From the NCBI GenBank assembly GCA_026119935.1, contig JALRMH010000049.1:186001-250000 (forward strand): 64,000 nt of DNA, in the 5' to 3' direction. The notes beneath the pieces are model-generated. The model saw nothing but the letters and a program-made list of their open reading frames with translations. It ran no database searches and was not told the origin of the DNA. Positions 38,263-48,779 of the stretch are shown here, piece after piece (the stretch's first letter is position 1; each line of letters starts with the position of its first letter). This DNA is from Endothia cerciana (Eukaryota; Ascomycota; Sordariomycetes; Diaporthales; Cryphonectriaceae). Both the position numbers and the translations under genes were made by a program.

Positions 38263-38808
38263 ATGGCGCCCGCTGTTGGTATTGATCTGGGTACCACGTA
38301 CTCTTGCGTGGGTGTCTTCCGCGATGACCGCATTGAGATTATTGGTAAGTTGTTCCTCTCATCATGATGCCCTGGGGTCATCCCCCCCCCCCCCCCAAAA
38401 AGGAACCCTCCACCACGGCCTCGGCCTCAGCCTCATTGTACCATCAACGGTATACTAACTGAAGCTATAGCAAACGACCAGGGCAACCGCACCACCCCAT
38501 CATTCGTTGCCTTCACGGACACAGAGCGTCTCATCGGTGATGCTGCGAAGAACCAGGTCGCCATGAACCCTCACAACACCGTCTTCGACGCGAAGCGGTT
38601 GATTGGTCGCAAGTTCAACGACCCCGAGGTACAGGCCGACATGAAGCACTTCCCCTTCAAGGTCATCGAGAAGGGCAGCAAGCCTGTTGTCGAGGTTGAG
38701 TTCAAGGGCGAGGTCAAGCACTTCACTCCCGAGGAGATCTCCTCCATGATCCTGACCAAGATGCGCGAGACCGCCGAGGCCTACCTGGGTGGTACCGTCA
38801 ACAACGCT

Positions 38809-38840
<32 letters not shown>

Positions 38841-40398
38841 CCAGCGCCAGGCAACCAAGGACGCTGGTCTGATTGCCGGCCTGAACGTTCTCCGTATCAT
38901 CAACGAGCCCACCGCGGCTGCCATCGCCTACGGTCTTGACAAGAAGGTTGAGGGCGAGCGCAACGTCCTCATCTTCGACCTGGGTGGTGGTACCTTCGAT
39001 GTCTCCCTCCTCACCATCGAGGAGGGTATCTTCGAGGTCAAGTCCACTGCCGGTGACACTCACCTGGGTGGTGAGGACTTCGACAACCGTCTGGTCAACC
39101 ACTTCGTTAGCGAATTCAAGAGAAAGCACAAGCGCGGTAAGAATTGACACCTTCCCTTCCACGTTCTTTCCCTGTCCGCAAGATGCACTAACACCACCAC
39201 AGACCTGTCCTCCAACCCTCGTGCCCTGCGTCGTCTCCGCACTGCTTGCGAGCGTGCCAAGCGTACCCTCTCTTCCTCTGCTCAGACCTCCATCGAGATC
39301 GACTCCCTGTTCGAGGGTATCGATTTCTACACCTCCATCACCCGTGCTCGCTTCGAGGAGCTTTGCCAGGACCTCTTCCGCTCCACCCTGCAGCCCGTTG
39401 ACCGTGTCCTGACGGACGCTAAGATCGACAAGTCTCAGGTCCACGAGATCGTCCTGGTTGGCGGTTCTACCCGTATTCCCCGCATCCAGAAGCTCATCAC
39501 CGACTACTTCAACGGCAAGGAGCCCAACAAGTCCATCAACCCTGATGAGGCTGTTGCCTACGGTGCCGCCGTCCAGGCCGCCATCCTGTCTGGCGACACC
39601 AGCTCCAAGTCCACCAACGAGATCCTGCTTCTCGACGTCGCGCCGCTCTCCATCGGTATCGAGACCGCTGGTGGCATGATGACCAAGCTCATCCCCCGCA
39701 ACACTACAATCCCCACCAAGAAGTCCGAGGTCTTCTCGACCTTCTCCGACAACCAGCCCGGTGTGCTCATCCAGGTCTACGAGGGTGAGCGTCAGCGCAC
39801 CAAGGACAACAACCTGCTCGGCAAGTTCGAGCTCACCGGCATTCCTCCCGCGCCCCGTGGTGTGCCCCAGATCGAGGTCACCTTCGATGTTGATGCCAAC
39901 GGTATCATCAACGTCTCCGCCCTCGAGAAGGGCACTGGAAAGACGAACAAGATTGTCATTACCAACGATAAGGGTCGTCTTTCCAAGGAGGAGATCGAGC
40001 GCATGCTGTCAGAGGCTGAGAAGTACAAGGAGGAGGATGAGGCCGAGGCCGCCCGTGTCTCTGCCAAGAACGGCCTCGAGTCGTACGCCTACTCTCTGCG
40101 CAACACCCTGTCTGACTCCAAGGTCGACGAGAAGCTTGACGCCGCCGACAAGGAGAAGCTGAACGCCGAGATCACCACCGTCGTCACCTGGCTCGACGAG
40201 AACCAGGCCGCCACTCGTGAGGAGTACGAGGACAAGCAGAAGGAGCTTGAGGGCGTCGCCAACCCCATCATGATGAAGTTCTACGGTGCTTCGGGTGCTG
40301 GCGGCATGCCCGGCGGCATGCCCGGTGGCATGCCCGGCGGTGCTCCCGGCGCTGCCCCCGGTGGCGACGACGGTCCTACCGTCGAGGAGGTCGACTAA
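38263..40398 (+). CDS. hsp70: Cytosolic Hsp70 chaperone (Ssa type)
   Basis: Three exons: 38263-38344, 38471-39136, 39203-40398; introns of 126 bp (with TACTAAC branch site and a 15-base C run) and 66 bp, both phase 1; 647 aa. The three family signatures are present: IDLGTTYS near the N-terminus, IFDLGGGTFDVSLL near residue 200, and IVLVGGSTRIPRIQK near residue 340. The C-terminus is GGMP-repeat rich and ends in EEVD, the cytosolic signature that docks TPR co-chaperones. It is an ATP-driven chaperone for folding, translocation and disaggregation. The ATG sits in an excellent context (CAATCACCATGG). A heat-shock element lies upstream. Codon use is strongly biased to C-ending codons, as expected for high expression. 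Confidence 0.98.
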
Positions 40399-40775
40399 GC
40401 GGTCTCACCACAAGATCGCGTATCGCATGAGGGGTCATTGGTTTTTCTCAGTCATCAATTGGCGATGTGCTGTGGGTTGCTTAGACGATTGAGTCCTCTT
40501 TTTTTTTTTTTTTTTTGCTATGACTTAATGATACAGGGAAAAAGTTCGGTTTGGGAGGGTATACAAGTGCATAGGTCGTACTTAGTCATTCCACAGACCG
40601 GAGTTGAATCCAAAAAAAATTCGAAATATCTAGCTAGGCCTCATAGCCACTTTGTGACATGGACAGTGTAGTACTTTGAAAATCTGAAGTATAGGACGAG
40701 TGGCCGTTTGGCGTCTGAGATGGGCCCTGGCCACGATATCTCTAGATTGTTTCTTTATGTCCCCAACGTCTACTC
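40399..40775. other. Convergent intergenic region (HSP70 / EMI1 3' flanks)
   Basis: This 377-bp stretch includes a T-run of about 18 at 40499-40516, probably within HSP70 3' UTR sequence. No gene. Confidence 0.65.
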
Positions 40776-41663
40776 CTATGGTTTCTCCCTAAGCCCTTTG
40801 CGTATCCTCTCCATCCTCTCCATCTCCAACCTCTGGAACTCGGCATCGTCCACCTGCGGCGGCGCCACTGGCACCGAGAAGGCCTCGCCAGGCCTGACCC
40901 TCTCCCTCCTCTCCCTCCAGACGTCCTGGCTGCTCGGCCTACCCGGCCCGTACTTGTCGAGCTGCTTCTCCCGGTAGTGGGCCCGTATCATGTCCTCCTT
41001 GACCCTGCCCGCGGGCTGGCCCTTGACGCGCATGCAGAACCAGAAGTCGTTCCAGTGCTCGCTGCACGCCCTGACGGTCCCGTACCGGTAGATGTTGTTC
41101 CACTGCCCGCCGAGGGACTGGCAGTAGAAGGCCTGGTTGAAGGCCTGCTCGCAGTCGATGGTCGTGGGCAGGAGGGACTCGGAGAGCGGGGAGAGGCGGG
41201 GTGAGCCGGTGGTGGTCTGCCCGGAGGAGGTGGAGGTGTCTGTCGTCGACGGGAGCGGGGTCGTCGTCATGTCTGAAGAGAAGGAGGAGGAGGAGGAGGA
41301 GGAGGAGGAGGACGGCGTCCGACCTGGCGCGGAGCTGCTTGCCCACCGTGTCGACCAGGAGGAGGAGGACGGCACCTCGGGCGGCGTCGTGGTGGTGGTG
41401 GTGGTGGTGGCGCCGCCGCCGGCCTGCTCCGCGTCCCGCGTGCTCTCGGCGCCGCCCATGAGCTCCTCCAGGAACCTGTGCACCTCCGGGTCCAACTCGG
41501 GAGCGGGGGAATGCGGCGCGGCGGCGCCGGCGGCAGCCTCTGGCGGCTGTGTCGGTGGCCGCGCCTGCGCTGCTGGGTCTTGTGGTGGCGCATCCCGCGG
41601 TGGTGGTGAGGACGTCGCGGGCGGGGCCGCCGCGGGGGCGGGGGCACCCCAGAACCAACCCAT
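40776..41663 (-). CDS. EMI1: Emi1-like twin CX9C protein (DUF3128)
   Basis: A single exon of 295 aa starting at the ATG at 41663. Cysteines 171, 181, 200 and 210 form an exact twin CX9C pair inside a conserved block (CEQAFNQAFYC ... ACSEHWNDFWFC), followed by a basic helical tail with HYREKQLDKYGPGRPSSQDVW. This is the DUF3128/Emi1 signature; yeast Emi1 is needed for early meiotic gene induction and links to mitochondria, and twin CX9C proteins are usually oxidised in the intermembrane space. The N-terminal 165 residues are proline/alanine-rich, with runs of Thr (8) and Ser (9 or more) encoded by GTG- and GGA-type trinucleotide repeats (plus-strand form), making it longer than yeast Emi1 (about 190 aa). 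Confidence 0.88.
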   Translation of the reverse strand: MGWFWGAPAPAAAPPATSSPPPRDAPPQDPAAQARPPTQPPEAAAGAAAPHSPAPELDPEVHRFLEELMGGAESTRDAEQAGGGATTTTTTTTPPEVPSSSSWSTRWASSSAPGRTPSSSSSSSSSSFSSDMTTTPLPSTTDTSTSSGQTTTGSPRLSPLSESLLPTTIDCEQAFNQAFYCQSLGGQWNNIYRYGTVRACSEHWNDFWFCMRVKGQPAGRVKEDMIRAHYREKQLDKYGPGRPSSQDVWRERRERVRPGEAFSVPVAPPQVDDAEFQRLEMERMERIRKGLREKP

Positions 41664-42168
41664 CGAGTCTCGCGGCGCTTGTTTCTTGGAGTCGCAGTGC
41701 GGCTTGCTGTGTGTGGGGGGTTTTCTTTTCCTGCGGCCGGCCTTGGGGTTTGCACAAGAGGTAGGAGCGGGTGAGGTAGGACGTGGTGGTGGATAATGTG
41801 AGGTGCGTATCGCGAGACGCTGCCGTGCTTTGAAGCAGAACTTCTTGCCTGCCCAAAATTCAGCAACCCTGACCCTGAGGATGGCAGGGCGCCAGCACTA
41901 CATCGCCCCCCCCCCCCCAACCCCACCAGCGAAAAGAAAGAAAAAGAGAAAAAGAACAAGGAAAAGAAGCCCCAAAAAAAATTAAGGGAAGGAAAGAAGA
42001 AAAGAGAGAGAGAGAGAGGGAAAAACAGAAAGAAAAAGAAAGGGAAAAAAAAGGGTAGGAAGACCTCCGTTTCTGAAGTGCACCTGCCGCCTGAGGCCTG
42101 GCTGGCTATTCCTAAACTCACATGGAGATATTGAATATTCAAATATATTATCAGTGCAAGTGATAAGT
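41664..42168. other. Intergenic region, EMI1 promoter
   Basis: About 505 bp. It has a 13-base C run at 41906-41918 and a strongly purine-rich plus strand at about 41930-42060 (A/G with GAGAGA), which is a pyrimidine-rich tract in the sense of the EMI1 gene. No coding support. Confidence 0.6.
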
Positions 42169-44334
42169 CTATCTAGTAGTGCACATCATCACCGGGCCAC
42201 CGCTGGTAGTCAGCTGGCCCCTGATTATCCTCGATTGCTGTTTCAGGCCCTCGGGTGACAGGAGGCTCCGATCTTCCTCCAGGTCATCTCCCATCTCGTC
42301 GAGGCCCGATAGCCTCGTAAATAGAGGCAACATGCTTGAAGTCTTCCAGGAGTCGATGTGCTGCCGCTGCGCGTAAATCAGCGTGGCGAGGAAGAAAATT
42401 GCCGCTAGCACCACCGCCGCTGCAGGGAGGGATATCCATGCCCAGTCGACTTGGATATATGTCTTTATGTAAAGATGCAGAGTTAGCAATCAAGCTCCTT
42501 CTTTTTCCTTTCCCTTTCCCTTTTCTTTTCACCCGGGTTTTGGGGTTCGGACAGCGCGGCCGCGGCGACAAGAAGCGGGACTGTGAGTTTTCTTACCTCT
42601 TGGACAAGGGCAGTGCCGTACGCAGAGGTCGCATTAGGGTTCTGGCCGACGGCGTAGGACATGGCCGTGGTGATGTTCTGGATACGCTCGATCAGGTTGG
42701 ACGCAGACAGCAACGCCTTGCCGGCATCCGCTTTGGAGGTCGTCCCCAGACTGCTGTCCAACTGATCGATGATGAAAGAGTGGTCGTTCGGGTTGACGTA
42801 GAAGCTAGCGTTGCCAGAGGAGTCATCAGGAGCGGCGATGGCGAACTCGTAGTTGACGAAGTACTCATCGTTGCCATCTATGTCGTCAGCGTATTGAGAT
42901 TCGCCCGGGGCTGGTACTGCGACGAGGTCATATTCCGTGGTCGCCCCGGCTTCGAAAACACCGTTGACCACCGAGAGGTTCTGATAGTGAAGCGCGACCC
43001 AGCTGATAGTGCATTCGACGGCCTCGGCGTTAGCCCACTCTAGTGGTACGGGGTCGTCGACGGTACCACTCCCATTGACGGGCACGTTCAGCGCCGCCAG
43101 CTTGACAAGAGTCGAATTTGCCCAGTTGGCACTCACATTCCACCCAGTGCTCGTCACGGACTTGAAGCTCGTGTAGAGGGCGCCCTCACTGGAATCGACG
43201 CCGACGGTCATGTCAAACGTGATGTTGCCCGGGAGAGTGTATATGTATCCGACCTCCACGTTGCTAGAAGGTTTTTTTGTGGTTGTGATGTTCGTGACAT
43301 TCGTACACTGGGCCGAGATGCCCAGAGTGGTGAAAGGTGCCCAGGTACAGTTGCCCGTCGGACAGGCGACCTGGACGGACGCGTCGATGTCGTCTGCTGC
43401 CTGTTAGGGCCCTGACCCGGAGCCCAGGGTGCTCCCGGCCTGGAGGTACCCAGGAAAAAAGAAGGATGAGGCACCTTGGGGGAAGAAGGAGCTACTGACA
43501 TAAACCACTCATTATGGCGCCCGTCATCGAGGACTGGGCCTGCTCCGCCTGGATCGTACTCTTGCTATCAATATCGCCATCCCCATCGGTCGCTGTCTGG
43601 CGGTAGAGCCCAATGCCGCTGTCGTATGAGTCCGCCGTCCCGAAGGTGACCCTGTTCGCGTACTCCGAAGTCGGGACCCATCGCGGGGAGTAGGAAATGA
43701 TCTGCTGCGTAAAGGCGCCAACAGCCAGCGAGAGCAGGGCGATCACAGACCCAAGCACGGCCAGCTTGGCACGGATGTTGATAGTCCAAATGAACCTCAG
43801 GGCCCCAATAGGGTCGCTCGCTCCCTCGAAATAGTCGTAGTCCCGGAGCCGACGGCTCGATCCGGTGAAGTAGATCCATTTGAGCTGGCCGATGCACGAC
43901 ACAGTGGTCATCATAAAGCCCGCCTCAGTGAGGGTCGAAAATACGGAGACCAGGGTGTTCGGGGCGATAGTGAAGTGCCAGTCCGATAGGGGTCTGTTCC
44001 TCTCGTATAGGAGGATGATAATGATGGCGGCGAAGCAGGCCATGCTCAGCAGGATGGACAGGAACTCCCATTTCCAGTCCCAGAGTGACAGACGAGATGG
44101 CCGGGTACCACCGCCCGTGATCTCAGGTGCCGTGGGTGGTTCGTGTCCGCCCTGTGGCTGAACATGCTGATATTGCCCATTGGAATACTGAAAGCCCTCA
44201 CCGGGCCGTTGGGCGCCAGGGGCCTTTTCCGAAGAGAACAGAGGTGCCTGCTCGTGATAAGTCGGCGGCGGGGACTGAGCAGTTGAAGCCCCCTCCTGGC
44301 TGGGAGCCCCTTCGTGAGAACGTATGAAACTCAT
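42169..44334 (-). CDS. DUF3176 family membrane protein
   Basis: Three exons in my model: 44334-43500, 43393-42597, 42462-42169; introns of 106 and 134 bp; 641 aa. The N-terminal 80 residues are proline-rich and cytosolic in character. Membrane segments lie at about residues 91-110 (after the DWKWEF motif), in the VSVFSTLTEAGFMMTTVSCIGQ region, and at AVLGSVIALLSLAVGAFTQQII. These, with QLKWIYF and DYDYFEGASDPIGALRFIW, define fungal DUF3176. A long, probably extracytosolic domain with PTGNCTW and many Asn-X-Ser/Thr sites follows, then a final membrane helix (WISLPAAAVVLAAIFFLATLIYA) and a short cytosolic tail. Function is unknown. The first donor (GTCAGT after GGTTTAT) is chosen for phase and homology; an alternative donor six bases earlier in the gene (GTTTAT) also keeps the frame. 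Confidence 0.85.
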
Positions 44335-45557
44335 GAGACCAGACCAATAACAGCTATCCCCGGTGAGACAGCCAGACGGTGCTCAGAACGTGACCCAGCT
44401 TGGGAAGAAGGAGTTGTGGAAGGCGTCCTCGCGGACCACCGTGTAGGTTGCGAAATCACAGGCATAAATAAAGACCGGGCCCTCCCAGGCACCAGGTCTT
44501 GTCGACGGGAAGGCGGCTGCGGCTGAAGCGTACATAACATGATACATGCTGAGCACACCACCCTATTGGCCTCTCGGAGCCTCCTCGCAGGACTAGACAT
44601 GGACGAGATGGAGCCGTAGGATTTGCGGGTCCGGTGAATCCAAGCAAGCGCCGTGCGTGGCAAGCGAGCGCTGTGCCAGGCGACCGCAGATCCGTTTTGA
44701 CCAGCCTCGGTCAACAGATTCAATGCACAGCTCGCCCTGAGACTTACATGGCGAAAACCTGGCAACTTCGGCACGATGGACACATCTCCCTCCACTCTGA
44801 TCTCCTGGCCCTCAGGACCACGCGCTTGTGGGATCCTGCACGCCAGGATTCACGCCAGGAGCCCACGGGCCCACAACCAGCGCCGTATCTGCATGGGGCA
44901 CCATGAGCAAGTCCATAGCTGCTCCTTCGGGGTAGGTTGCGCTCCTACGGTATATGTATGCATGGGTAGTGTCGACAAGGAGAAGGCCTTTGCATGAATA
45001 GAAGATGCCTAGCTGCGGCGAGAGGGGGGAGGTAAGTAACATGAACGGGTAGAGACCGCTGCTCCCGACAGCCCAGGCCTGAGACATCCTGCTGAGGACT
45101 GCCTGAGATGGTAGGAGCCGTGGGGTTGGCGGAGGGGGGAGAGAAAGCAAGAAGGCGATCGTTGTCTGATCATCTGTGCAGTACTACTATGGTACTAAGT
45201 AAATCCTATGGTACTGTAGCTGTACGACAGAACTTACTGTGGTGCAACTTAGTAAGGTAGCAAGGCCTGACTTGGGGGGGGGGGGGTCTTCAGCTTGGGT
45301 CACCCCGCTGCGGGCCAGCTTCTTAGCACGTGCTTACTGTAGTTGCTGCGCTAGATCCTGTTATGCAAATTGGTCTACGGCTCCAGCGCGCCAATGACCT
45401 CATTGGCACCTCTTCTTCAACGTCTGCAGACGCTGGAGGGAACAATCAGGCGCGAGCTGCCATGCATCATCACACACGGTAGGGTGACACCCTGGGTAAG
45501 GCCACACTACCTTTCTCCTACATACCTCACATCTTGTCGCGACACGATCATGAAGCA
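44335..45557. other. Divergent intergenic region, YME2 promoter
   Basis: About 1.2 kb between the DUF3176 gene (minus) and YME2 (plus). It has a 13-base G run at 45274-45286 and, 150-190 bp upstream of the YME2 ATG, three CCAAT pentamers including a perfect inverted pair at 45390-45407. No additional gene is supported. Confidence 0.6.
45369..45407. promoter_or_regulatory. CCAAT-box cluster upstream of YME2
   Basis: ATTGG at 45369-45373 and the palindrome GCCAATGA-CC-TCATTGGC at 45390-45407 give three CCAAT pentamers in 40 bp. CCAAT is the site of the fungal HAP (CBC) complex, which controls many respiratory and mitochondrial genes. This suits the mitochondrial YME2 product; actual binding is inferred. 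Confidence 0.5.
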
Positions 45558-45561
45558 ATGA
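45550..45561 (+). promoter_or_regulatory. Minimal uORF overlapping the YME2 start
   Basis: ATG AAG CAA TGA: the uORF stop TGA and the YME2 ATG share ATGA (45558-45561). Its ATG is 8 bp upstream of the main start and in another frame. If transcripts begin upstream, scanning ribosomes meet this first, so YME2 translation would depend on leaky scanning or termination-coupled reinitiation. Confidence 0.55.
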
Positions 45562-48320
45562 TCCCTCGGCGTCCCTTTCCCCGCCCGGCCAGGAGAACCT
45601 CAGTCCTGGCCGGGCATGTCATCACCCAGCGATCACGGCCATGGCCAGGTCCATATCCTCAACTCGCCGCCTCCCCCGGCCGCCGCCCTCCTCCCACCTC
45701 TCACGCGAGACTCAAGGAGGCCCCTGCAGGGCCTGTCACGGCGAGGAGGTGGGAGACGACAGTCACAGGGGACCAGAAGTCCGGCCACATCTACTCCGGG
45801 CCAGACGAGTCTATCCTCTTCTTCGACAACCTGTATCCCTTGAAACTCACCTCCGGCCCCCTCAGCTATGCCATGGTGTGGAGGCACTGGAAGACGGACG
45901 AGGACCTGGCGAGCCTCCTCAAAGGCTTCGACAGATCCTCGCTCGGCATCATGAACCCGATCAACCTGGTCAAGCGCACCATCCCGGAAGATGGGTCCAT
46001 GAGGGTCACAGAGCTGATCCCGCGGCTCAAGGACGGCGGGTGTTTTGTCAAGGTGTCCCACCCGGCAGGGACACCAGCGGGTGAGATCGAGGGGAGGCTG
46101 TCCAGGCAGCTGGAACAGCATCCCATCAAGCCCTGGTTCAACCCTTTCAGTGGGATCAAGGTCGGCCTGGTCAACGGCGTGCCGTGGCTCGAGGACATGG
46201 CCCGCTACCCGAAGAGCAGGCTCAAGATCGAGTTCATCCCGAAAGAGCCCGGCGCCGACGTCGCCGAGTTGTCCCAGGAGAACCTGTTTGCCCTCTTCCG
46301 CAGGTACGGCAAGATCGCCGACATCATCTCCCAGCCCTCAGACTCCAAGGTCCTGCCCAAGTACGCGTACCTCGACTTCGCTTTCACGCGCGATGCCATC
46401 ATGGCGCGGAACTGTCTGCACGGGATCCAGGTCCCCGAGGATCTGGGCGGGAGCAAGTCCGGAACCATCCTCCGCCTTTCTTACGAGCAGAAAGTCAGGC
46501 CACACCACATATGGGATTGGATCAGCAACCATCCTCGCATCGTCATCCCCGTCGTGGCGGCCTTGCTCGCAGGCATCACGGTCATCGTCTTCGACCCGAT
46601 ACGGGAGTTCTCCATCAGGGCTCACGTCGAAAAGCGCTTCAGCCTGTCGGACAATAAGATCTTCCAATGGTTCAAGCGGCGGACCAGCGACATTCTGGCC
46701 TTCAGGGGCCACAAGGCCGAGGACGCCGGGTTGAAGGCGCTCTTCACGCACCGGCGAGATGCTATAGACCAGGTCCAGGCGTGGTTGATGGAGTCCGCCG
46801 ACACGTTCATCGTCGTCCAAGGCCCGCGCGGCTCGGGCAAGGAGGAGCTTGTGCTGGACCAGGCGCTCGGCGGGCGGAGGGATGTCCTGGTTGTCGACTG
46901 TAAACCAGTCGTGGAGGCCAAGGGCGAGAGCACCACGATCAAGAAGCTGGCGAACGAGGTCGGATACCGTCCCGTGTTCTCATGGGCCAACCAGCTGAGC
47001 AGCCTCGTCGACCTTGCTATCCAGAGCACGACGGGCGTCAAGTCAGGCTTCTCCGAGACGCTCGACTCCCAGCTCAGCAAGATCCTCGGTAACACCGCCG
47101 CAGCCCTGAAGAAGGTCTCGCTCTCGGACCGCAAGAAGGACGACGCCGACGCGGGCCTGAACGATGATGCATTCCTCGAGGCCCACCCCGAGCGCCGGGC
47201 GGTGGTTGTCATCAACAACTTCCTGCTCAAGAACGAAGAGACCAGCATCGTGTACGACAAACTCTCGGAATGGGCCGCCGCCCTGGTCCAGGCCAACATC
47301 GCACACGTCATCTTCCTGACCGGCGACACGTCCTACTCGAAACCACTGTCCAAGTCCATGCCGGACAGAGTGTTCCGCACCATCGCGCTAGGTGACCTCT
47401 CGCCGGATGTCGCCAAGCAGTACGTGCTCAGCCACCTCTCCCAGACCAAGCCCAAGGACAAGAACGCCACCGCGAATAAGGACGCCACCGCCAGCGGCGA
47501 CGAGAAGCCGCAGGCCACCGGCGCCGAGGAGTCGCCCCGGGACATCCAAGAGCTCGACGAGGTCATCACCGTCCTGGGGGGCCGCCTTACCGATCTCGAG
47601 TTCCTCGCGCGGCGCATGAAGACGGGCCAGAGCCCCCGCCAGGCCGTGCAGGAGATCATCGACCAGTCGGCGTCAGAGATCCTGAAGCTCTTCCTGCTCA
47701 CAAACAAGGCCCCCTCCGACAGCAGCAGGAAGTACTCGACCGAACAGGCCTGGTTCCTGATCAAGGAGATAGCCAAGCAGGGATCGCTCCGGTACAACGA
47801 GGTCCTGCTGTCCAACACGTTCGCCTCGTCGACGGCGCCCGGCGTCGAGAACGGCGAGCTCGCGCTCGAGAGCCTGGCGAACGCGGAGCTGATCAGCGTG
47901 CGCTCGCACCGGGGCCGCCCGCAGACCATCATGGCGGGCAAGCCCGTGTACCAGGCCGCCTTCGACGCGCTGCTGCGGGATCCGGTGCTGAGGGCCAAGA
48001 TGGACCTGGCGGTGCTGACGGAGCTGGGGAAGGTCGAGGGGAAGACTATCGACAAGGTGAGCCTGGCGGCGGGGCCCCTGCAACGCTCAGACCTGCAGAC
48101 GGCCACCCCACCCCCACGCGTGTTTGACCCTGGCTGACATCCTCGCGTTATCTAGGTCGAGGCCGAACTGAGCCTGCTGGCGTCCCTCCCCAAGCAGCCG
48201 TACGAGACGACGGCGCGGATCAACTACCTCCTCGCCAAGCTCTCCGGCAGCCAGACCAAGATCAGGGAGTACGAGCTCGAGACGGCCAAGCTGAAGAAGG
48301 TCCTGACGCAGGAGGCCTAG
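45558..48320 (+). CDS. YME2: Mitochondrial escape protein 2 (Yme2)
   Basis: Two exons: 45558-48056 and 48156-48320; the 99-bp intron (GTGAGC...TAG) is phase 0; 887 aa against about 850 in yeast. The N-terminus (MIPRRPFPRPARRTSVLAGH) is Arg-rich without acidic residues, a mitochondrial presequence. An RRM-like domain spans about residues 220-290 (SRLKIEFIPKE ... YAYLDFAF). A single membrane helix sits at about 326-345 (IVIPVVAALLAGITVIVF). The C-terminal part has an AAA-like NTPase fold with P-loop GPRGSGKE at about 422-430. The last exon is coiled coil. Yme2 is an inner-membrane protein affecting mtDNA escape, nucleoid structure and mitochondrial gene expression. A tiny uORF (Met-Lys-Gln-stop, 45550-45561) overlaps the start. 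Confidence 0.93.
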
Positions 48321-48599
48321 GGTACCCCTCCCGACCAGGACGGGTGCCGGTCGGCCTGTACGGTGGACGGCGAGGTGGTGTTCCCCGTCTTTGGTAGGGT
48401 CTGTCTCGTGAGGTGGGAAAAGGGCAGGGAACAACGGGATATCACAAGGTTCACGGCACAAACATGATACCCTCCTCACTCGGCCAATGGAGTCTGAATT
48501 GAACACGTAAAAAATCTGTCTCTCCCTATGCCGGCTTGCTCATGAACGTACTGTACTGGTCCTGACTCTGTCCTCACCTCGCCCTCGCCTCGCATCCAG

Positions 48600-48630
<31 letters not shown>

Positions 48631-48779
48631 AGATATCTTGATATCGATTAGCTCTCAAGACAGGACGGGGTTTTGTCCATTCGCGCAACAGATGACGACA
48701 GCTTCCGACGCGTTTTGTTCTCAAATTTTCTTTGGGGCGGGCGGAAAGGCCCTCCTCTCCCACCGGAACTGCCGCTGGT
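48321..48779. other. Convergent intergenic region (YME2 / MIF2 3' flanks)
   Basis: About 460 bp, containing a (CA)n microsatellite at 48601-48625. No gene seen. Confidence 0.65.
48601..48625. repeat. (CA)12 microsatellite
   Basis: An uninterrupted CA dinucleotide run between the convergent YME2 and MIF2 genes, followed by an interrupted CGCACA tail. Confidence 0.95.

Noticed and set aside
38500..39444. A 314-codon open frame antisense to HSP70
   Set aside because: Long antisense frames opposite HSP70 are a known by-product of its codon bias (C-ending codons prevent stops on the opposite strand). It crosses an HSP70 intron and shows no domain.
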